Assembly: GCF_001440545.1 (NCBI RefSeq)
Contig: NZ_LKHP01000007.1
Span: forward strand, 1-64,000
Reading direction: 5' to 3'
Source of the DNA: Caloramator mitchellensis
Lineage (GTDB): Bacteria; Bacillota; Clostridia; Clostridiales; Caloramatoraceae
Length of the DNA: 64,000 bases
Program-made: the position numbers and the translations under genes
Notes under the pieces: generated by a model
The model's input: only the letters and a program-made list of their open reading frames with translations
Databases searched by the model: none
What the model was told of the DNA's origin: nothing
Shown: positions 1 to 8,485 of the stretch, in pieces
Layout: each line of letters opens with the position of its first letter
Position numbering within the stretch: the stretch's first letter is position 1

Positions 1-40
1 TTATCTGGCTGTTACTTAAAAAGTAACTTGGTCGCTTTTC

Positions 41-62
41 CACTGTTCAGTTTTCAAAGGTC
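41..62 (-). promoter_or_regulatory. Pre-rRNA leader motif (rRNA operon lies left of window)
   Basis: Read on the minus strand this is the CTTTGAAAACTGAACAG-type sequence that commonly precedes 16S rRNA in Firmicutes. It lies just downstream of two strong promoters and is followed at 11-27 by a 7-bp stem inverted repeat (GTTACTT/AAGTAAC). No rRNA is present inside the window, so the assignment is inferred from this leader alone. Confidence 0.7.
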
Positions 63-76
63 AAACAACGTTTATT

Positions 77-105
77 ATTTTATCAGGTTTATCTTCATCT
101 GTCAA
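77..105 (-). promoter_or_regulatory. Proximal rRNA-type promoter P2
   Basis: Minus strand: TTGACA (100-105), 17-bp spacer, TAAAAT (77-82). Near-consensus vegetative promoter directed out of the left edge, directly before the pre-rRNA leader motif. Confidence 0.8.
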
Positions 106-149
106 CTACTTTTTTATTTATTTTTTCGTTGACCTCAAAGACAAGTATT

Positions 150-178
150 ATATTAACATAAGTTTTTTACTCTGTCAA
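150..178 (-). promoter_or_regulatory. Distal rRNA-type promoter P1
   Basis: Minus strand: TTGACA (173-178), 17-bp spacer, TAATAT (150-155). It stands 73 bp upstream of P2 in the same orientation. Tandem P1/P2 arrays are typical of rRNA operons. Confidence 0.78.
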
Positions 179-217
179 CATCTTTTTTTGTTTTTTCTTA
201 AGGGGTCACCCCCAAAA

Positions 218-240
218 CTTAATCTTAAGTGCCTGGCACC
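218..240. repeat. Palindromic GTGCC-T-GGCAC repeat, copy A
   Basis: The top strand reads CTTAATCTTAAGTGCC followed by TGGCACC and then TAAG, giving a ten-base-pair imperfect palindrome. A related copy sits at 44952-44974 with the same CTTAATCTTAAGTG prefix. A second small GGGG-TCA-CCCC hairpin is next to it (203-213). It resembles a REP-like element, but the family is not identified. Confidence 0.6.
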
Positions 241-256
241 TAAGCAAAAAATAAAA

Positions 257-331
257 TGGCTCCACGGAGAGGACTCGAACCTCCAACCCTCCGGTTAACA
301 GCCGGATGCTCCACCATTGAGCTACCGTGGA
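257..331 (-). tRNA. tRNA-Asn (GTT)
   Basis: A complete cloverleaf on the minus strand with acceptor stem TCCACGG/CCGTGGA, T-arm GTTCGAGTC and an encoded CCA end. The anticodon loop CTGTTAA carries GTT, which reads AAC/AAU (Asn). It lies upstream of the rRNA promoters. Confidence 0.96.
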
Positions 332-393
332 ACGATTACATAAAATATTATATCAGCTTTTTTAATAAAATCAAGTATTTTTTAAAAGGATTT

Positions 394-1440
394 TTAATTC
401 TTTAAACTAACTATGTTAATATTCTTATTAGTCATAAGGTCAATCACTTCACTGTCTACCTTTACTATAGGAGTGTATATATTTCTTGGCGAAATAAAGG
501 CAATTTCACCAACTCGCCCATCGCTTAAAACAACATTCATTCCTATACAATAACTTGCAATGTTTTGTAGAAAGGTTAGCATTATTTTAGTATCTAATTT
601 AGTGTAACCTTCTATTTCAATAATCTTGAAAGCTTCAAAAGGTGTTGTCCTACCTTTATATACTCTTTCTTGAGTCAATGCGTCGTATATATCACATATT
701 GCTATTATTTTTGCAAACAAAGAAATCTTATCACCTTTAACTTTTAAAGGATAGCCTGAGCCGTCTTCCTTTTCATGATGCAACAGTATTCCCTTTAAAA
801 CCTCCAGTGAAATTCTTCTGTCTTCCTTTGCTATTTCATAGCCATATTGAGAGTGTTTTTTCATTATTTCAAATTCGCCTCTATTTAAACTTCCTCTCTT
901 ATTCAATATCTCATCAGGTATTTTCGCCTTCCCTATATCGTGCATAACTGCAGCCTGTAATAATTCATTCAGCATACCTTCCTTCAACCCCAGCCACTTT
1001 CCAAGCAATAAACTATAAAGTGAAACATTAAGACAGTGATTGTATGTATATTGATTAAAGGCTTTTAATGTAGATAAAAGCTTTACAATATTATCCTTCT
1101 CATCAATATTTTTGACCAAATCATGTGTAATTTCAACGATTGAAGGATAATCTAATTTTTTTCCTATAGCCAAATCATTAATTATATCCTTTATCGTCTC
1201 TACCTTTTCCGAATAATCATTTGAAAGTTCCGCGAAGTGCAATTCTTTCTGACTAACGCTTTCTTCAAAATCTGAATATATATATATTCGCTCAATACCT
1301 AGATTTTCTAATTTATTAATAATAAACTCGTTTAAAACCGTTCCTTCCGTCAAAAGAGTTATTCCCGACTCCAATATTACATCATAGGCTAACTTATCGC
1401 CTATACAACAATCTGATACATTTATCTTAATTTTTTTCAT
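394..1440 (-). CDS. HD-GYP domain protein, probable cyclic-di-GMP phosphodiesterase
   Basis: 348-aa cytoplasmic protein. Residues about 1-110 are an N-terminal domain without a named match. Residues about 125-290 form an HD-GYP domain with H135, the HD pair 167-168, H196, HH 221-222, the GYP triplet 229-231 and DALT near 253. HD-GYP enzymes hydrolyse c-di-GMP at a metal centre, and all the expected metal ligands appear to be present. Start ATG has an upstream GGGTGAG. A candidate promoter TTGCAG-17-TAGAAT is at 1489-1517. It appears monocistronic, downstream of lysS. A PilZ receptor (48978) and a CHASE4 sensor (63510) in the window fit c-di-GMP signalling. The exact substrate is inferred from the family. 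Confidence 0.88.
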   Translation of the reverse strand: MKKIKINVSDCCIGDKLAYDVILESGITLLTEGTVLNEFIINKLENLGIERIYIYSDFEESVSQKELHFAELSNDYSEKVETIKDIINDLAIGKKLDYPSIVEITHDLVKNIDEKDNIVKLLSTLKAFNQYTYNHCLNVSLYSLLLGKWLGLKEGMLNELLQAAVMHDIGKAKIPDEILNKRGSLNRGEFEIMKKHSQYGYEIAKEDRRISLEVLKGILLHHEKEDGSGYPLKVKGDKISLFAKIIAICDIYDALTQERVYKGRTTPFEAFKIIEIEGYTKLDTKIMLTFLQNIASYCIGMNVVLSDGRVGEIAFISPRNIYTPIVKVDSEVIDLMTNKNINIVSLKN

Positions 1441-1584
1441 AATCTCACCCTTTGCTCGGTAAGTTAAGACACATTGCTTAATTAAATAATTCTACAATTT
1501 TTTCTATTTTCCTGCAAACAAATATAATTTTTTACAACGCAAATTTTATTGGGCGTATTAATATACTTCACAGCAATAATAGAA

Positions 1585-1626
1585 GGCCCCATGATATGAT
1601 TTATTGGTTTATCATATCATGAGGCC
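1585..1626 (-). terminator. Terminator-like hairpin after lysS
   Basis: A long inverted repeat (GGCC-C-CATGATATGAT paired with ATCATATCATGAGGCC) 34 bp beyond the lysS stop. The downstream T-run is weak. Confidence 0.7.
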
Positions 1627-1659
1627 AACTAAGTTACATTATATATTCATTGAATTAAT

Positions 1660-3186
1660 CTATTTTGTAGGTTTCATAGTTGGGAATAATATTACGTCCC
1701 TTATTGAATATGAATCAGTCAAGAACATAATAATTCTATCTACACCTATTCCAAGACCACCTGTTGGAGGCATGCCAATTTCAAGCGCATTAATAAAGTC
1801 ATCGTCCATCATATATGCCTCATCATCCCCAAGTTCTCTTTCTCTTAATTGCTGTAGGAATCTTTCCTTCTGGTCAATTGGGTCGTTTAATTCTGAATAT
1901 GCATTGGCAACTTCTCTACCAAAAACATAAGCCTCAAATCTTTCGGTAAACATTGGGTCGTCAGGCTTCTTCTTAGTCAATGGAGAAACTTCAACAGGGT
2001 AGTCCAATACGAATGTAGGTTGAATCAAATGCTTTTCTGCATGTGTTTCAAATATAGCTACAAGTATATCTCCCTTTGAACAATCCTTTAAGTCCTTTTT
2101 CAATTCATCCAAAACATTTAACTTCCTAGCAAGTTCTCTTGCTTCTTCGTCAGATTTGATAGAATCAAAATCTACATTAGCATACTTCTTAACTGCTTCC
2201 TTCATTGTCAATCTATTCCACGGTGGTTTAAAGTCTATTTCAGTTCCCTGATAGTTAACCTTTGTAGTTCCTAAAACTTCCATGCAAACATATGCTATTA
2301 GATTTTCAGTAAGCTCCATCATATCGTGATAATCTGCATATGCCTGATATAATTCAATCATGTTGAATTCTGGGTTGTGTCTTATATCTATACCTTCATT
2401 TCTGAAGTTCTTACCCATTTCATATACTCTTTCAAAACCACCAACGATAAGCCTCTTTAAGTAAAGTTCAGTTGCAATTCTTAAATACAAATCTATGTCC
2501 AATGCATTGCTATGTGTTATAAATGGTCTTGCTGCCGCACCGCTGGCAATTGGTGATAATACCGGAGTTTCAACTTCTATATAATCCCTTTCATCAAGGA
2601 ACCTTCTGATGGCGCTGATAATCTTAGTTCTCTTGAAGAATGTTTCTCTAACATCCTGATTAACGATTAGGTCCACATATCTTTGTCTATATCTTAAATC
2701 TGGGTCTTTTAATCCATGCCACTTTTCTGGAAGTGGTCTTAGTGCTTTTGTAAGCAGTGTGAAATCTTTTACATGTATAGAAATTTCACCAGTCTTTGTC
2801 TTAAATACTGTTCCTTCAACACCTATTATGTCACCAATATCAAGTGACTTAAATGCCTTTAATTTTTCTTCACCAACATCATCTATTTTAACGTATAGTT
2901 GCAGTTTGCCATATCTGTCGTTGATGTCCGAGAATCCTGCTTTTCCATGAATTCTCTTTGTCATAAGCCTTCCTGCAACCTTTACATCCTTGCCCTCTAA
3001 TACGTCGTAGTCTTCCTTTACCTGTTTTGAAGTATGTGTTCTGTCGTATTTAGTTATCAGGAATGGGTCCTGTCCCTTTTCCCTTAACTCTTCAAGCTTA
3101 AGTAGTCTTTGCTTCATAAGCTCGTTGTATTCCTCTTCAAGCTGTTGTAATTCCTGTTGATTGAGTTCTTCATTAGTGTTCGCCAT
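1660..3186 (-). CDS. lysS: Lysyl-tRNA synthetase, class II
   Basis: 508 aa, normal length for bacterial class II LysRS, which charges tRNA-Lys in the cytoplasm. An N-terminal anticodon-binding OB-fold is at about 65-150. The catalytic domain has motif 1 near 195-212, motif 2 with FRNEG at 261-265, and motif 3 GLGIGVDR at 477-484. It is 13 bp downstream of greA and presumably co-transcribed with it, an arrangement common in Clostridia next to an rRNA operon, as here. The ATG start has a good GGAGGG ribosome site. Nothing odd seen. Confidence 0.98.
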   Translation of the reverse strand: MANTNEELNQQELQQLEEEYNELMKQRLLKLEELREKGQDPFLITKYDRTHTSKQVKEDYDVLEGKDVKVAGRLMTKRIHGKAGFSDINDRYGKLQLYVKIDDVGEEKLKAFKSLDIGDIIGVEGTVFKTKTGEISIHVKDFTLLTKALRPLPEKWHGLKDPDLRYRQRYVDLIVNQDVRETFFKRTKIISAIRRFLDERDYIEVETPVLSPIASGAAARPFITHSNALDIDLYLRIATELYLKRLIVGGFERVYEMGKNFRNEGIDIRHNPEFNMIELYQAYADYHDMMELTENLIAYVCMEVLGTTKVNYQGTEIDFKPPWNRLTMKEAVKKYANVDFDSIKSDEEARELARKLNVLDELKKDLKDCSKGDILVAIFETHAEKHLIQPTFVLDYPVEVSPLTKKKPDDPMFTERFEAYVFGREVANAYSELNDPIDQKERFLQQLRERELGDDEAYMMDDDFINALEIGMPPTGGLGIGVDRIIMFLTDSYSIRDVILFPTMKPTK

Positions 3187-3199
3187 AATTCACCCTCCA

Positions 3200-3685
3200 T
3201 TAATGTCTTCTTATTTCTAATATTTCAAAAGATTCAACTCCATCTGGGACTTGAATCTCAACCTTCTCACCAACTTTTTTACCAAGAAGTCCTCTTCCAA
3301 TCGGAGCTTCATTTGAAATCTTCATCTTCTTTGGGTCTGCTTCTGCTGAACCTACTATCATAAATTCCATTTCATCTCCGTATTGCAAATCCTTAACCTT
3401 TACAGTAGAACCGATTGAAACAACTTCTGTATTTATGTCCTCTTCATCTATTATTCTTGCATTCTTTAGCATATTTTCAAGAGTTGCAATTCTTCCTTCT
3501 ACAAACGCCTGCTCATTTTTAGCTTCGTCGTATTCTGAGTTTTCACTTAAATCTCCAAATGAAATTGCAGTCTTAATTTTTTGAGAAACTTCTTTTCTTT
3601 TTACCGTCTTAAGATATTCTAATTCTTCTTCTATCTTTTTTACTCCTTCGTATGTCAAAATCACCTGTTTGTTGTTTTCTCCCAT
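3200..3685 (-). CDS. greA: Transcription elongation factor GreA
   Basis: 161 aa. An N-terminal coiled-coil hairpin (about 1-75, with acidic residues in [15 protein letters not shown]) enters the RNA polymerase secondary channel and stimulates cleavage of backtracked transcripts. The C-terminal FKBP-like domain (about 80-158) ends in the conserved [18 protein letters not shown]-type region. Length is standard. It lies directly upstream of lysS and probably starts that operon. The intergenic region upstream carries the strong hairpin of the preceding gene. Confidence 0.97.
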   Translation of the reverse strand: MGENNKQVILTYEGVKKIEEELEYLKTVKRKEVSQKIKTAISFGDLSENSEYDEAKNEQAFVEGRIATLENMLKNARIIDEEDINTEVVSIGSTVKVKDLQYGDEMEFMIVGSAEADPKKMKISNEAPIGRGLLGKKVGEKVEIQVPDGVESFEILEIRRH

Positions 3686-3752
3686 AATTACTCTCCCCTC
3701 TTGTTTTAAAAAAGATTTAAGGATTTATTGATATTATATGCATAAATTATAC

Positions 3753-3790
3753 AAACAAGCACTATAAAGGGACCTTTATAGTGCTTGTTT
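3753..3790. terminator. Strong hairpin terminator between the 259-aa gene and greA
   Basis: An 18-bp perfect stem with a 2-nt centre (AAACAAGCACTATAAAGG and its complement), T-rich on both sides. It lies downstream of the minus-strand 259-aa gene. Confidence 0.85.
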
Positions 3791-3902
3791 TATTTCCATT
3801 ATATCGTATTATAAAACACACATATAGCACTGTCAACTATTTTGATATATTTATTATAAACAAAATTTAATATATTATACCAGCATATACAATTTTTCTA
3901 CA

Positions 3903-4682
3903 TCACAGTGTCAAAACAGTATTCCCATTTGAAATAAATCTTACTATCCTAAAACCTTCTTTCTCGGCCATTTGCCAGTTCTTTTCATAATCATATACAT
4001 TCAGGTATCCTAGTGCAAATATCGGCTTAAAAAATTCCTCATAATTTAAAGTAATATCAACGTCTTCAAAACAGTAATCATAGTGTTCATTTATTCTGCA
4101 AAGCGAAAGTGCAGGCTTTTTGGATTTCAATAAACCTATATACTTTTCGTCTGTGATAATCATAGCATCACAAATTTTTTCGGTATACACTATATCCTCT
4201 ACAACTGCTACTGATGTCCCATATTTATAATAAGCAAACTCAGCTTCCTTTTCTAAATTATTTTTATTATTTGTAAGCAGAACTATTCTTCTTGCAAATG
4301 GCAACAGATTATAAAAGCAGAGCTTTCCAATTAAATTATCTGCGTCTGCTATTAGTATTTCATTAAGCCTTAAGTCGCACTTTAATTTAACTGTAAATAT
4401 ATCAAGCGCCCTAATTAAATAAGTAGAATAAAATTTAATATCGAAATTAATATCATAATCCCTCGACAGAACAATATTGTTTCTTTTGTTAAAATTAACT
4501 ATTAAACTTAGTTTAATTCTTTCTAATCCCTCAGGTATTTTGACTAAAGCTGCCTCAACATTTTTTAACTTAAAATTATTTTCTTTGAATGGAAGCAATA
4601 ATTTGTGTAAAATATTATTGCTTTTAGCTAAATCCTTTTCACCAACTCTTTCAATGACCAACACATTTTTCAAAAGTAACAC
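3903..4682 (-). CDS. Conserved hypothetical protein in the quinate-dehydrogenase-like unit
   Basis: 259 aa, family not recognised. The middle (about 105-160) has an alternating strand/helix pattern (LNEILIADADNLIGK, then RRIVLLTNN) that looks like half of a Rossmann-type fold, but the glycine-rich nucleotide loop is not canonical. No signal peptide or membrane segment is visible. It is the third gene of a unit with the HTH regulator (6167) and the quinate-dehydrogenase-like gene (5633), 27 bp downstream of the latter, and is followed by a strong terminator. A role linked to that dehydrogenase is inferred only from position. Confidence 0.75.
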   Translation of the reverse strand: MLLLKNVLVIERVGEKDLAKSNNILHKLLLPFKENNFKLKNVEAALVKIPEGLERIKLSLIVNFNKRNNIVLSRDYDINFDIKFYSTYLIRALDIFTVKLKCDLRLNEILIADADNLIGKLCFYNLLPFARRIVLLTNNKNNLEKEAEFAYYKYGTSVAVVEDIVYTEKICDAMIITDEKYIGLLKSKKPALSLCRINEHYDYCFEDVDITLNYEEFFKPIFALGYLNVYDYEKNWQMAEKEGFRIVRFISNGNTVLTL

Positions 4683-4709
4683 CCTAATATTGCTTCAATA
4701 AATTATATG

Positions 4710-5633
4710 TTACTCATTTGCGACTAATTCTTTTTCATCCAAGTATAGTATTCTTGGTTTAAATTCTAATTTATCGAGCATATTCTCATAATCTTGAGGA
4801 ATTATGTCCTCAACCTTCTTATTTATAATAGAAACTAACAGCGCCTCCATTACATTGGTTCCAAATGACCTTCCTTCAAATTCTGGAGTCGTAGTAATGA
4901 GCATTCTGACACCCATACTTTTTAGCTCATCAATATCTCTGCTAGTTACAGTATTTGTAATAATAATCTTGCCATCTAATCTTTCAGGCATATATTTTTT
5001 AATAAATAAATAATCCCCGGCTATTATTTCAGCCTCATTAAAATATTTTTCATGCTTTGGAGTTCTTTCATCCTGCTTTTTACCTGTTGGATAAAGCATT
5101 TCAAAAGGCATTCTTACTACAATAGGCATCAAAATCTTTGCAGCAGCGTAGAATGTTTTAAACGATTTTAGTGGTATTGGTATGTCTAATGTAAACATTA
5201 AATCTCCAATAATAAGTTCAGCACCAACTTCGTTTAGAGTTTGTGCCATGCCAAACCTGTCTGCTGCACTAACCATTAAAACCTTTTTACCCTTTAAGTT
5301 TATAACACTATCGTTTATGTGTTTAATAACCTTTCTCTCAAGCGTATTTTTAAGCCCCGAGCCATCAACTATAGGTGTTGTTTTTGCAGCTTCCTTTATC
5401 TTAACTGCATCCTTTATCTCATATCTTTTATCGTCAGCATAAACATACAGGTCAATGCCGCCCATTCCAAAAGCATCAACTTTTCCATCCATCTCCTTTA
5501 TTAATTCAATAACCTTTTCTAAATCTCCATCGGTCCCTATTCTTTCGACAACAAATTTTTCACCCAAAAGTTCAGCTTCGGCCCTGTGGTTTCTGCTTGA
5601 AGAACCAAGACTAACAGACACGATTCTTTTCAT
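4710..5633 (-). CDS. Quinate 5-dehydrogenase-like protein (Rossmann)
   Basis: 307 aa. It resembles proteins that clostridial annotations call quinate 5-dehydrogenase. I recognise this from overall pattern, and the enzymatic activity is not established by the sequence. The N-terminal region starts SVSLGSSSRNHRAE. A central Rossmann-like element (GKKVLMVSAADRFGMAQTL, about 117-135) could bind a nucleotide. A second segment near 225 (KIIITNTVTSRD) looks like another such strand-loop. It lies 9 bp downstream of the HTH regulator and 27 bp upstream of the 259-aa gene, so the three are almost certainly one transcript controlled by the GTGCAC dyad at 6180-6196. Confidence 0.78.
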   Translation of the reverse strand: MKRIVSVSLGSSSRNHRAEAELLGEKFVVERIGTDGDLEKVIELIKEMDGKVDAFGMGGIDLYVYADDKRYEIKDAVKIKEAAKTTPIVDGSGLKNTLERKVIKHINDSVINLKGKKVLMVSAADRFGMAQTLNEVGAELIIGDLMFTLDIPIPLKSFKTFYAAAKILMPIVVRMPFEMLYPTGKKQDERTPKHEKYFNEAEIIAGDYLFIKKYMPERLDGKIIITNTVTSRDIDELKSMGVRMLITTTPEFEGRSFGTNVMEALLVSIINKKVEDIIPQDYENMLDKLEFKPRILYLDEKELVANE

Positions 5634-5642
5634 TTTATCACC

Positions 5643-6167
5643 TCAGCCCTTGATAGTCTCAATTATTTTTAAAACACTATCGACATCTACCTCAACATCA
5701 TTTTTTAATGGCGATTTTCCTATGTCAATCGTATAAACGTGGGCATCCAAAAGGTCGGCTAAAAGTTTAGACCTAAAGTTTGAAGCAAGTATAATGCAAT
5801 GTTGATATTTTCTAACCCTCGATACAATCTCTAAAAGTTCGTTGACAAGTTGAGTTGCGTTTTGTTCCTTAACAAAATTTTGTCTTTCTTCTTCGGTTAA
5901 AATAAACACATAGTCAACTCCAGCTTCTCTTAGTTTTTCTTCAAGTTCCCTTTTGTTTGCAATCGGGAATCCAACAACAGCTATATCGCCTCCCTTTCTA
6001 ACTTCACCGATGCTCTCAAGTCTCGAAATAAATGTTCTGTCTATGTTTAATATTTTAGCAACTTCCTGCTGCGAGTATCCCTTACACCTTAATTCAAGTA
6101 TCTTATCAATTGCGTCGTTGATTTTATTTATACTTATTACCTTATCCCCAACTCTTACATAATCCAT
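5643..6167 (-). CDS. HTH transcriptional regulator, likely autoregulatory
   Basis: 174 aa from ATG 6167, chosen over the upstream GTG at 6185 because AGGGGGG sits at ideal distance before 6167. Residues about 24-50 form a helix-turn-helix (YSQQEVAKILNIDRTFISRL). The remainder (about 60-174) is an alpha/beta effector-like domain (IAVVGFPIANKRELEEK) of unrecognised family. Its promoter is at 6203-6231 and a GTGCAC-type dyad lies between that promoter and the ribosome site, the position expected for self-repression. The same dyad recurs at 43413-43429. That this protein binds both sites is inference. Confidence 0.85.
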   Translation of the reverse strand: MDYVRVGDKVISINKINDAIDKILELRCKGYSQQEVAKILNIDRTFISRLESIGEVRKGGDIAVVGFPIANKRELEEKLREAGVDYVFILTEEERQNFVKEQNATQLVNELLEIVSRVRKYQHCIILASNFRSKLLADLLDAHVYTIDIGKSPLKNDVEVDVDSVLKIIETIKG

Positions 6168-6179
6168 CCTATCCCCCCT

Positions 6180-6196
6180 GTGCACTATTTGTGCTC
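6180..6196. promoter_or_regulatory. Candidate operator GTGCAC-N5-GTGCTC
   Basis: The top strand reads GTGCAC, TATTT, GTGCTC. One half-site differs by one base from the copy at 43413-43429. It lies 6 bp after the -10 of the HTH gene promoter and just before its Shine-Dalgarno. Confidence 0.65.
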
Positions 6197-6202
6197 AATT
6201 AC

Positions 6203-6231
6203 ATTTTATACCTGTTATGGATTTTTTTCAA
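6203..6231 (-). promoter_or_regulatory. Promoter of the HTH/dehydrogenase unit
   Basis: Minus strand TTGAAA (6226-6231), 17-bp spacer, TAAAAT (6203-6208). It overlaps the dus terminator by a few bases at its upstream end. Confidence 0.65.
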
Positions 6232-6254
6232 TAAAAAAGGATGCATAAGCATCC
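6232..6254 (-). terminator. Terminator of dus
   Basis: GGATGC-TTAT-GCATCC followed by TTTTTT on the minus strand. The stem begins right at the dus stop codon. Confidence 0.85.
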
Positions 6255-7219
6255 TAAATTAGTGTTTCCATATATTTTTTTAACAATTCCTCTATTTCTA
6301 TTCTGTTATCCATTTTGTTTATCATGTCCTTTACATGAGTGGAATTTTTAAGTCCCTTTAAATACCACGCTATATGCTTTCTCATTTCAATTATTCCCTG
6401 TCTACCTTTAAATTCATCAGCCATTCTAAGATGTTTCAAAATAACTTCAAACTTTTCTTCAATGGATATTTCAGGCAACACTTCACCTGTTTCAATATAG
6501 TGATTTATCCTTTTAAAAATCCATGGATTGCCCAATGCTCCTCTACCAATCAAAATTGCATCTACACCCGTTGTCTTAAAAAGCTGCTCTGCGCTTTTTT
6601 CATCGACCACATCACCATTGCCTATAACAGGAATGGCGACTGATTCCTTAACTTTTCTTATGATATCCCAATCAGCTCTGCCTTCATACATCTGTTCACG
6701 CGTTCTGCCATGAACTGCTATAAAGCTGGCTCCGGCGTCCTCCATCATCTTTGCAAATTCAACTGCATTTATATTAGCCTCGTCCCAGCCCTTTCTAAAT
6801 TTGACCGACACGGGTTTTGAAGACATATTAACAACATTTTTAACAATATTATACGCGAGTGTTGGATTTTTCATAAGAGCACTGCCTTCACCGTTTTTAA
6901 CAATTTTAGGCGCAGGACATCCCATGTTTATATCTATGGATACTACATTTGAGTTTTGGCTAACCACTTCAGCCATTTGCCCCATAATTTCTGGTTCGCT
7001 TCCAAAAAGCTGAACTATCACTGGAGCTTCCTTTTCATCTATATCAAGCAAGAAATTTGTTTTTTTACTTCCATAGAATAGTCCCTTAGAGCTTACCATT
7101 TCGGTATAGACCATTCCACACCCATATTCTTTGCATATTATTCTAAACGCCTTATCCGTTACCCCTGCCATTGGTGCTAAAAAGACATCATTATTTGTTG
7201 TATAGTTTCCTATTTTCAT
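6254..7219 (-). CDS. dusB: tRNA-dihydrouridine synthase (DusB type)
   Basis: 321 aa FMN enzyme that reduces uridines in tRNA D-loops. The TIM barrel opens with the flavin-binding VFLAPMAGVTD (12-22). The family signature INMGCPAPK has the probable catalytic acid Cys101. The phosphate-binding IGNGDV and GRGALGNPW segments follow, then a C-terminal helical tRNA-binding domain (about 245-321). It begins 4 bp after coaX, so the two are likely co-transcribed, and ends in an intrinsic terminator overlapping its stop codon. Dus genes occur in this position near lysS/ftsH in many Clostridia. Confidence 0.95.
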   Translation of the reverse strand: MKIGNYTTNNDVFLAPMAGVTDKAFRIICKEYGCGMVYTEMVSSKGLFYGSKKTNFLLDIDEKEAPVIVQLFGSEPEIMGQMAEVVSQNSNVVSIDINMGCPAPKIVKNGEGSALMKNPTLAYNIVKNVVNMSSKPVSVKFRKGWDEANINAVEFAKMMEDAGASFIAVHGRTREQMYEGRADWDIIRKVKESVAIPVIGNGDVVDEKSAEQLFKTTGVDAILIGRGALGNPWIFKRINHYIETGEVLPEISIEEKFEVILKHLRMADEFKGRQGIIEMRKHIAWYLKGLKNSTHVKDMINKMDNRIEIEELLKKYMETLI

Positions 7220-7223
7220 AAAA

Positions 7224-8000
7224 TCACCTGTTTTTTTCGTAAATTATCCTTAGACCTTCCAAAGTCAATATAGGATTGACTTCTTTTATTGTAGAACTTT
7301 CCGGAGCAATTAGCTTTGCAAGTCCACCTGTAGCAACCACATAAGGTTCGCTTTCACCTAATTTTATCATCTCATCCTTCATTTTGCCAACTATATAGTC
7401 AACCAATCCTACATAACCGTATATAATTCCTGCCTGCATGCTATTTACAGTGTTTTTGCATATTACACTACTTGGTTTAACAAGTTCAATCCTCGGGAGC
7501 TTTGCAGCCTTTTCAAAAAGCGCATCGCTTGAGATTTTAATCCCTGGAGCAATAGCACCGCCATAATATTCTCCCTTTTCTCCGACTGCACAAAATGTCG
7601 TTGCAGTTCCAAAGTCGACTATAACAAGAGGTCTTTTATATATTTCAAGTGCTGCAACAGCGTTAACTATCCTATCAGCACCAACTTCCTTTGGATTATC
7701 ATATTTTATATTTATACCTGTCTTAACCCCGGGTCCTACCACGAGGGGCTCAACCTCAAAATATTTTCTAATCATATGCTCTAAAGAGTACATTATATTT
7801 GGAACAACAGATGAAACAACAACTGCATCAACCTTTTTATAATCAAAACCTGACTTTTCAAATAAATTTATAACTATAATTCCATATTCATCAGATGTTC
7901 TTGGAGGATTTGTAGACATTCTCCAAACATCTAATAATTTCTTTCCATCATAAGCTCCGACTACTATATTAGTATTTCCTACGTCAAAAACTAAAATCAT
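7224..8000 (-). CDS. coaX: Type III pantothenate kinase
   Basis: 258 aa. It catalyses the first step of coenzyme A synthesis, phosphorylation of pantothenate. The ASKHA-fold signature DVGNTN is at 6-11, the GADR motif at 107-110 with the expected catalytic Asp109, and the phosphate loop DFGTATT at 129-135. Length is standard for CoaX. An AGGAGGT ribosome site lies upstream, immediately after the terminator of the cupin gene. Expression therefore needs read-through of that hairpin or a promoter of its own, and I see no clear one. It is followed within 4 bp by dusB. Confidence 0.96.
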   Translation of the reverse strand: MILVFDVGNTNIVVGAYDGKKLLDVWRMSTNPPRTSDEYGIIVINLFEKSGFDYKKVDAVVVSSVVPNIMYSLEHMIRKYFEVEPLVVGPGVKTGINIKYDNPKEVGADRIVNAVAALEIYKRPLVIVDFGTATTFCAVGEKGEYYGGAIAPGIKISSDALFEKAAKLPRIELVKPSSVICKNTVNSMQAGIIYGYVGLVDYIVGKMKDEMIKLGESEPYVVATGGLAKLIAPESSTIKEVNPILTLEGLRIIYEKNR

Positions 8001-8021
8001 ATTTACCTCCTCTTAAAACAA

Positions 8022-8039
8022 GGCAGGCCAAAGCCTGCC
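8022..8039 (-). terminator. Terminator of the cupin gene, abutting the coaX ribosome site
   Basis: GGCAGGC-TTTG-GCCTGCC then TTGTTTT on the minus strand, 3 bp after the cupin stop and 8 bp before the coaX Shine-Dalgarno. Confidence 0.85.
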
Positions 8040-8042
8040 ATT

Positions 8043-8393
8043 TTATTTATCCCCTTCTTCAGGAACTATGCAGATAAAAACTAATTTATCGTCTCCAGTA
8101 TTCATAAATTGATGAAGTGCTTCAGCTGGAACATATGCAAAGGAACCCTTTTTTATTTCATAGTCCTTTCCTTCGATATGCAGTGTTCCATTTCCTTCTA
8201 ATATATAATTTATATGCGGCCAAGGGTGTGTATGTCTTGGTGTATAGCCACCCTTTCCTATTTCAAAAACTCTCATAACATGACCTTGCCAACCTTCGTT
8301 CGGTGTGATTAAAACCTTTTTAACGGCATCCTTAACATACTCGTTGTTGATTTCAATCCCCTTAACCTCGTCGATATGAGATACTATCATCAT
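8043..8393 (-). CDS. Small cupin-fold protein
   Basis: About 116 aa. ATG 8393 is preferred because AGGGG precedes it at the usual distance; a GTG at 8399 would overlap that site. It is a single cupin_2 barrel. Motif 1 is HTHPWPH with a following Glu (about 53-65) and motif 2 ends with ALHQF (about 92-96), giving the His/Glu metal-binding set. Cupins of this size are often metal-binding enzymes or sugar/ligand-binding domains and the ligand cannot be read here. It stands alone between ftsH and coaX with its own terminator. Confidence 0.87.
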   Translation of the reverse strand: MMIVSHIDEVKGIEINNEYVKDAVKKVLITPNEGWQGHVMRVFEIGKGGYTPRHTHPWPHINYILEGNGTLHIEGKDYEIKKGSFAYVPAEALHQFMNTGDDKLVFICIVPEEGDK

Positions 8394-8460
8394 TAACACC
8401 CCTTTTAGTTTTCTACCAATAATATACTACTTTTAATAGACTAATTCAACTAAAATATAA

Positions 8461-8484
8461 AAGAAAACCTCGGTAAAACCGAGG
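8461..8484 (-). terminator. Terminator of ftsH
   Basis: CCTCGG-TTTTA-CCGAGG followed by TTTTCTTTT on the minus strand, directly after the ftsH stop. Confidence 0.9.
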
Positions 8485-8485
8485 C

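Noticed and set aside
1604-1930. Plus-strand frame opposite lysS
   Set aside because: Antisense shadow of lysS with no ribosome site or domain.
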